Source: Fidelibacterota bacterium (lineage in GTDB: Bacteria > Fidelibacterota > Marinisomatia > SCGC-AAA003-L08 > GCA-002704045). From it: a stretch of DNA of 15,954 bases. The stretch lies in the NCBI GenBank assembly GCA_002704045.1, contig PAFF01000005.1:1-15954 (forward strand), written 5' to 3'. Positions 15,336 to 15,954 of the stretch are shown in pieces. Under the pieces are notes generated by a model, which was not told the DNA's origin, did no database searches, and saw only the letters and a program-made list of their open reading frames with translations. The stretch's first letter is position 1; each line of letters begins with the position of its first letter. A program made the position numbers and the translations under genes.

Positions 15336-15361
15336 AAATTTAATTCCTAGGATATAATCTA

Positions 15362-15954
15362 ATGTTAACTTTTAAAGTTATTACTATATTTTTACTTTTC
15401 ATCGCGGATTTAAGATCGCAATTTGTTGATGTAAAAATAACATTAAATGATGAAAGACTTCAGCAGTCTATTAATAATGAATTAGATAATTTTGAAAGTA
15501 ATATAAAAAATTACATTCTTAATACCGAGTTTGCATCAGATGCAATGGATATTGATTTTAGCATAGAAATTTTATTTGTATTCGAAGGCTTAACCGATAA
15601 AAGTAATGAAAAAGTATTTAGTTCCCAAATTCTAGCAACAAACAATGTTGATCAACAATTTTTTACTAAAGGTGCCGAATTTTCTTATAATCCAGGACAA
15701 AGTTTTTTTTATAATAACCAATTTGAATCATTAAGATCATTAGTTGATTATTTTGCATTAATGATAATTGCAGGTGATTTAGATACATATGATTTGTTTG
15801 GGGGAGAAAAATATTATAAGCTAGCTGAAAATATTGCTGCTAGCGGTAAAGAATCATCGTTTAATAGAGGCTGGGATAATCGAAAAAATAAATCTGAAGA
15901 TATTAAAGAAAATTACAATCTAAGAAAAGCAAAATTATATTTTTTCATTTCAAA
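15362..15954 (+). CDS. DUF4835-like (PorD-type) protein, truncated at the right edge
   Basis: The reading frame opens at ATG 15362 and runs without a stop to the window end (197 codons). A signal peptide ends near residue 20 (LRSQ). The body matches my recollection of the DUF4835 family pattern: early VDVKITLNDERLQ, a long helix (INNELDNFESNIKNYI), beta strands with DIDFSIEILF, the FNN/YNNQFESLRSLVDYFA helix, IIAGDLDTYDLFGGEKYY, and KLAENIAASGKES with GW and NR residues after it. In Bacteroidota this family has been linked to type IX secretion and called PorD, and the T9SS-like tail at the left edge fits with that. The assignment is from pattern memory, not a search. AGGA at 15349-15352 is a weak ribosome site, and the gap to the receptor is 26 bp. 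Confidence 0.75.
   Translation, partial: MLTFKVITIFLLFIADLRSQFVDVKITLNDERLQQSINNELDNFESNIKNYILNTEFASDAMDIDFSIEILFVFEGLTDKSNEKVFSSQILATNNVDQQFFTKGAEFSYNPGQSFFYNNQFESLRSLVDYFALMIIAGDLDTYDLFGGEKYYKLAENIAASGKESSFNRGWDNRKNKSEDIKENYNLRKAKLYFFIS

Noticed and set aside
15336..15361. Possible terminator after the TonB receptor
   Set aside because: The 26-bp gap is AT-rich but has no stem followed by a T-tract, so read-through into the DUF4835-like gene is the simpler reading.
1..15954. Mobile elements, phage genes, CRISPR arrays, tRNA or rRNA genes
   Set aside because: I saw no transposase or integrase, no regularly spaced repeats, and the only intergenic gaps (174-243, 4776-4874) are too short or show no tRNA-like fold.

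Overview
This is a low-GC, densely packed bacterial segment. It looks like chromosome from a marine member of the FCB group, and Candidatus Marinimicrobia (SAR406) is my best guess. That placement is inference from four features: a type IX secretion (T9SS)-style C-terminal tail, a DUF4835-like (PorD-type) protein, a lipoprotein LptC and a Bacteroidota-style TonB-dependent receptor. Two features argue against core Bacteroidota: clear Shine-Dalgarno sites upstream of several genes (hslV, hslU, argF, the TonB receptor), and a true ornithine carbamoyltransferase instead of the succinyl/acetylornithine type. No 16S rRNA or other phylogenetic marker is present to settle it.

Layout. (1) Positions 1-243: the end of a secreted protein carrying a T9SS/FlgD-like C-terminal domain, a good intrinsic terminator, and a very short leader. 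(2) 244-1932: a secreted GH16 beta-glucanase with two tandem Cys-containing beta-sandwich modules, a complete catalytic domain and a C-terminal dockerin. (3) 1933-4775, minus strand: pyruvate kinase and CCA-adding enzyme, 14 bp apart, convergent on the GH16 gene with abutting stop codons. (4) 4776-4874: an AT-rich divergent promoter region, the only sizeable intergenic gap. (5) 4875 to the right edge, plus strand: gatC-pyrG-kdsC-lptC-lptB-rpoN-hslV-hslU-argF-TonB receptor-DUF4835 protein. Neighbours in this run overlap or lie within about 26 bp, so it reads as one long operon.

How the genes fit together. The kdsC-lptC-lptB-rpoN core matches the well-known proteobacterial LPS-export/sigma-54 cluster: KdsC makes free KDO, LptC and LptB belong to the LPS export machine, and RpoN is sigma-54. 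Here lptA is missing from the expected slot. hslVU follows rpoN through 1- and 4-bp overlaps. Upstream are translation fidelity (gatC) and CTP supply (pyrG; CTP is also needed to activate KDO). Downstream are arginine synthesis and two outer-membrane/secretion genes. The left side adds polysaccharide degradation (laminarin-type beta-glucan) and central carbon metabolism.

I see no phage, transposon, CRISPR, defence or biosynthetic cluster. Most of the window is ordinary housekeeping. The parts worth a second look are the two different C-terminal tags on adjacent secreted proteins, the domain architecture of the GH16 enzyme, the lptA gap, the predicted K+-independent pyruvate kinase, the His-rich mature N-terminus of the receptor, and the promoter-like signals upstream of the transcription units.
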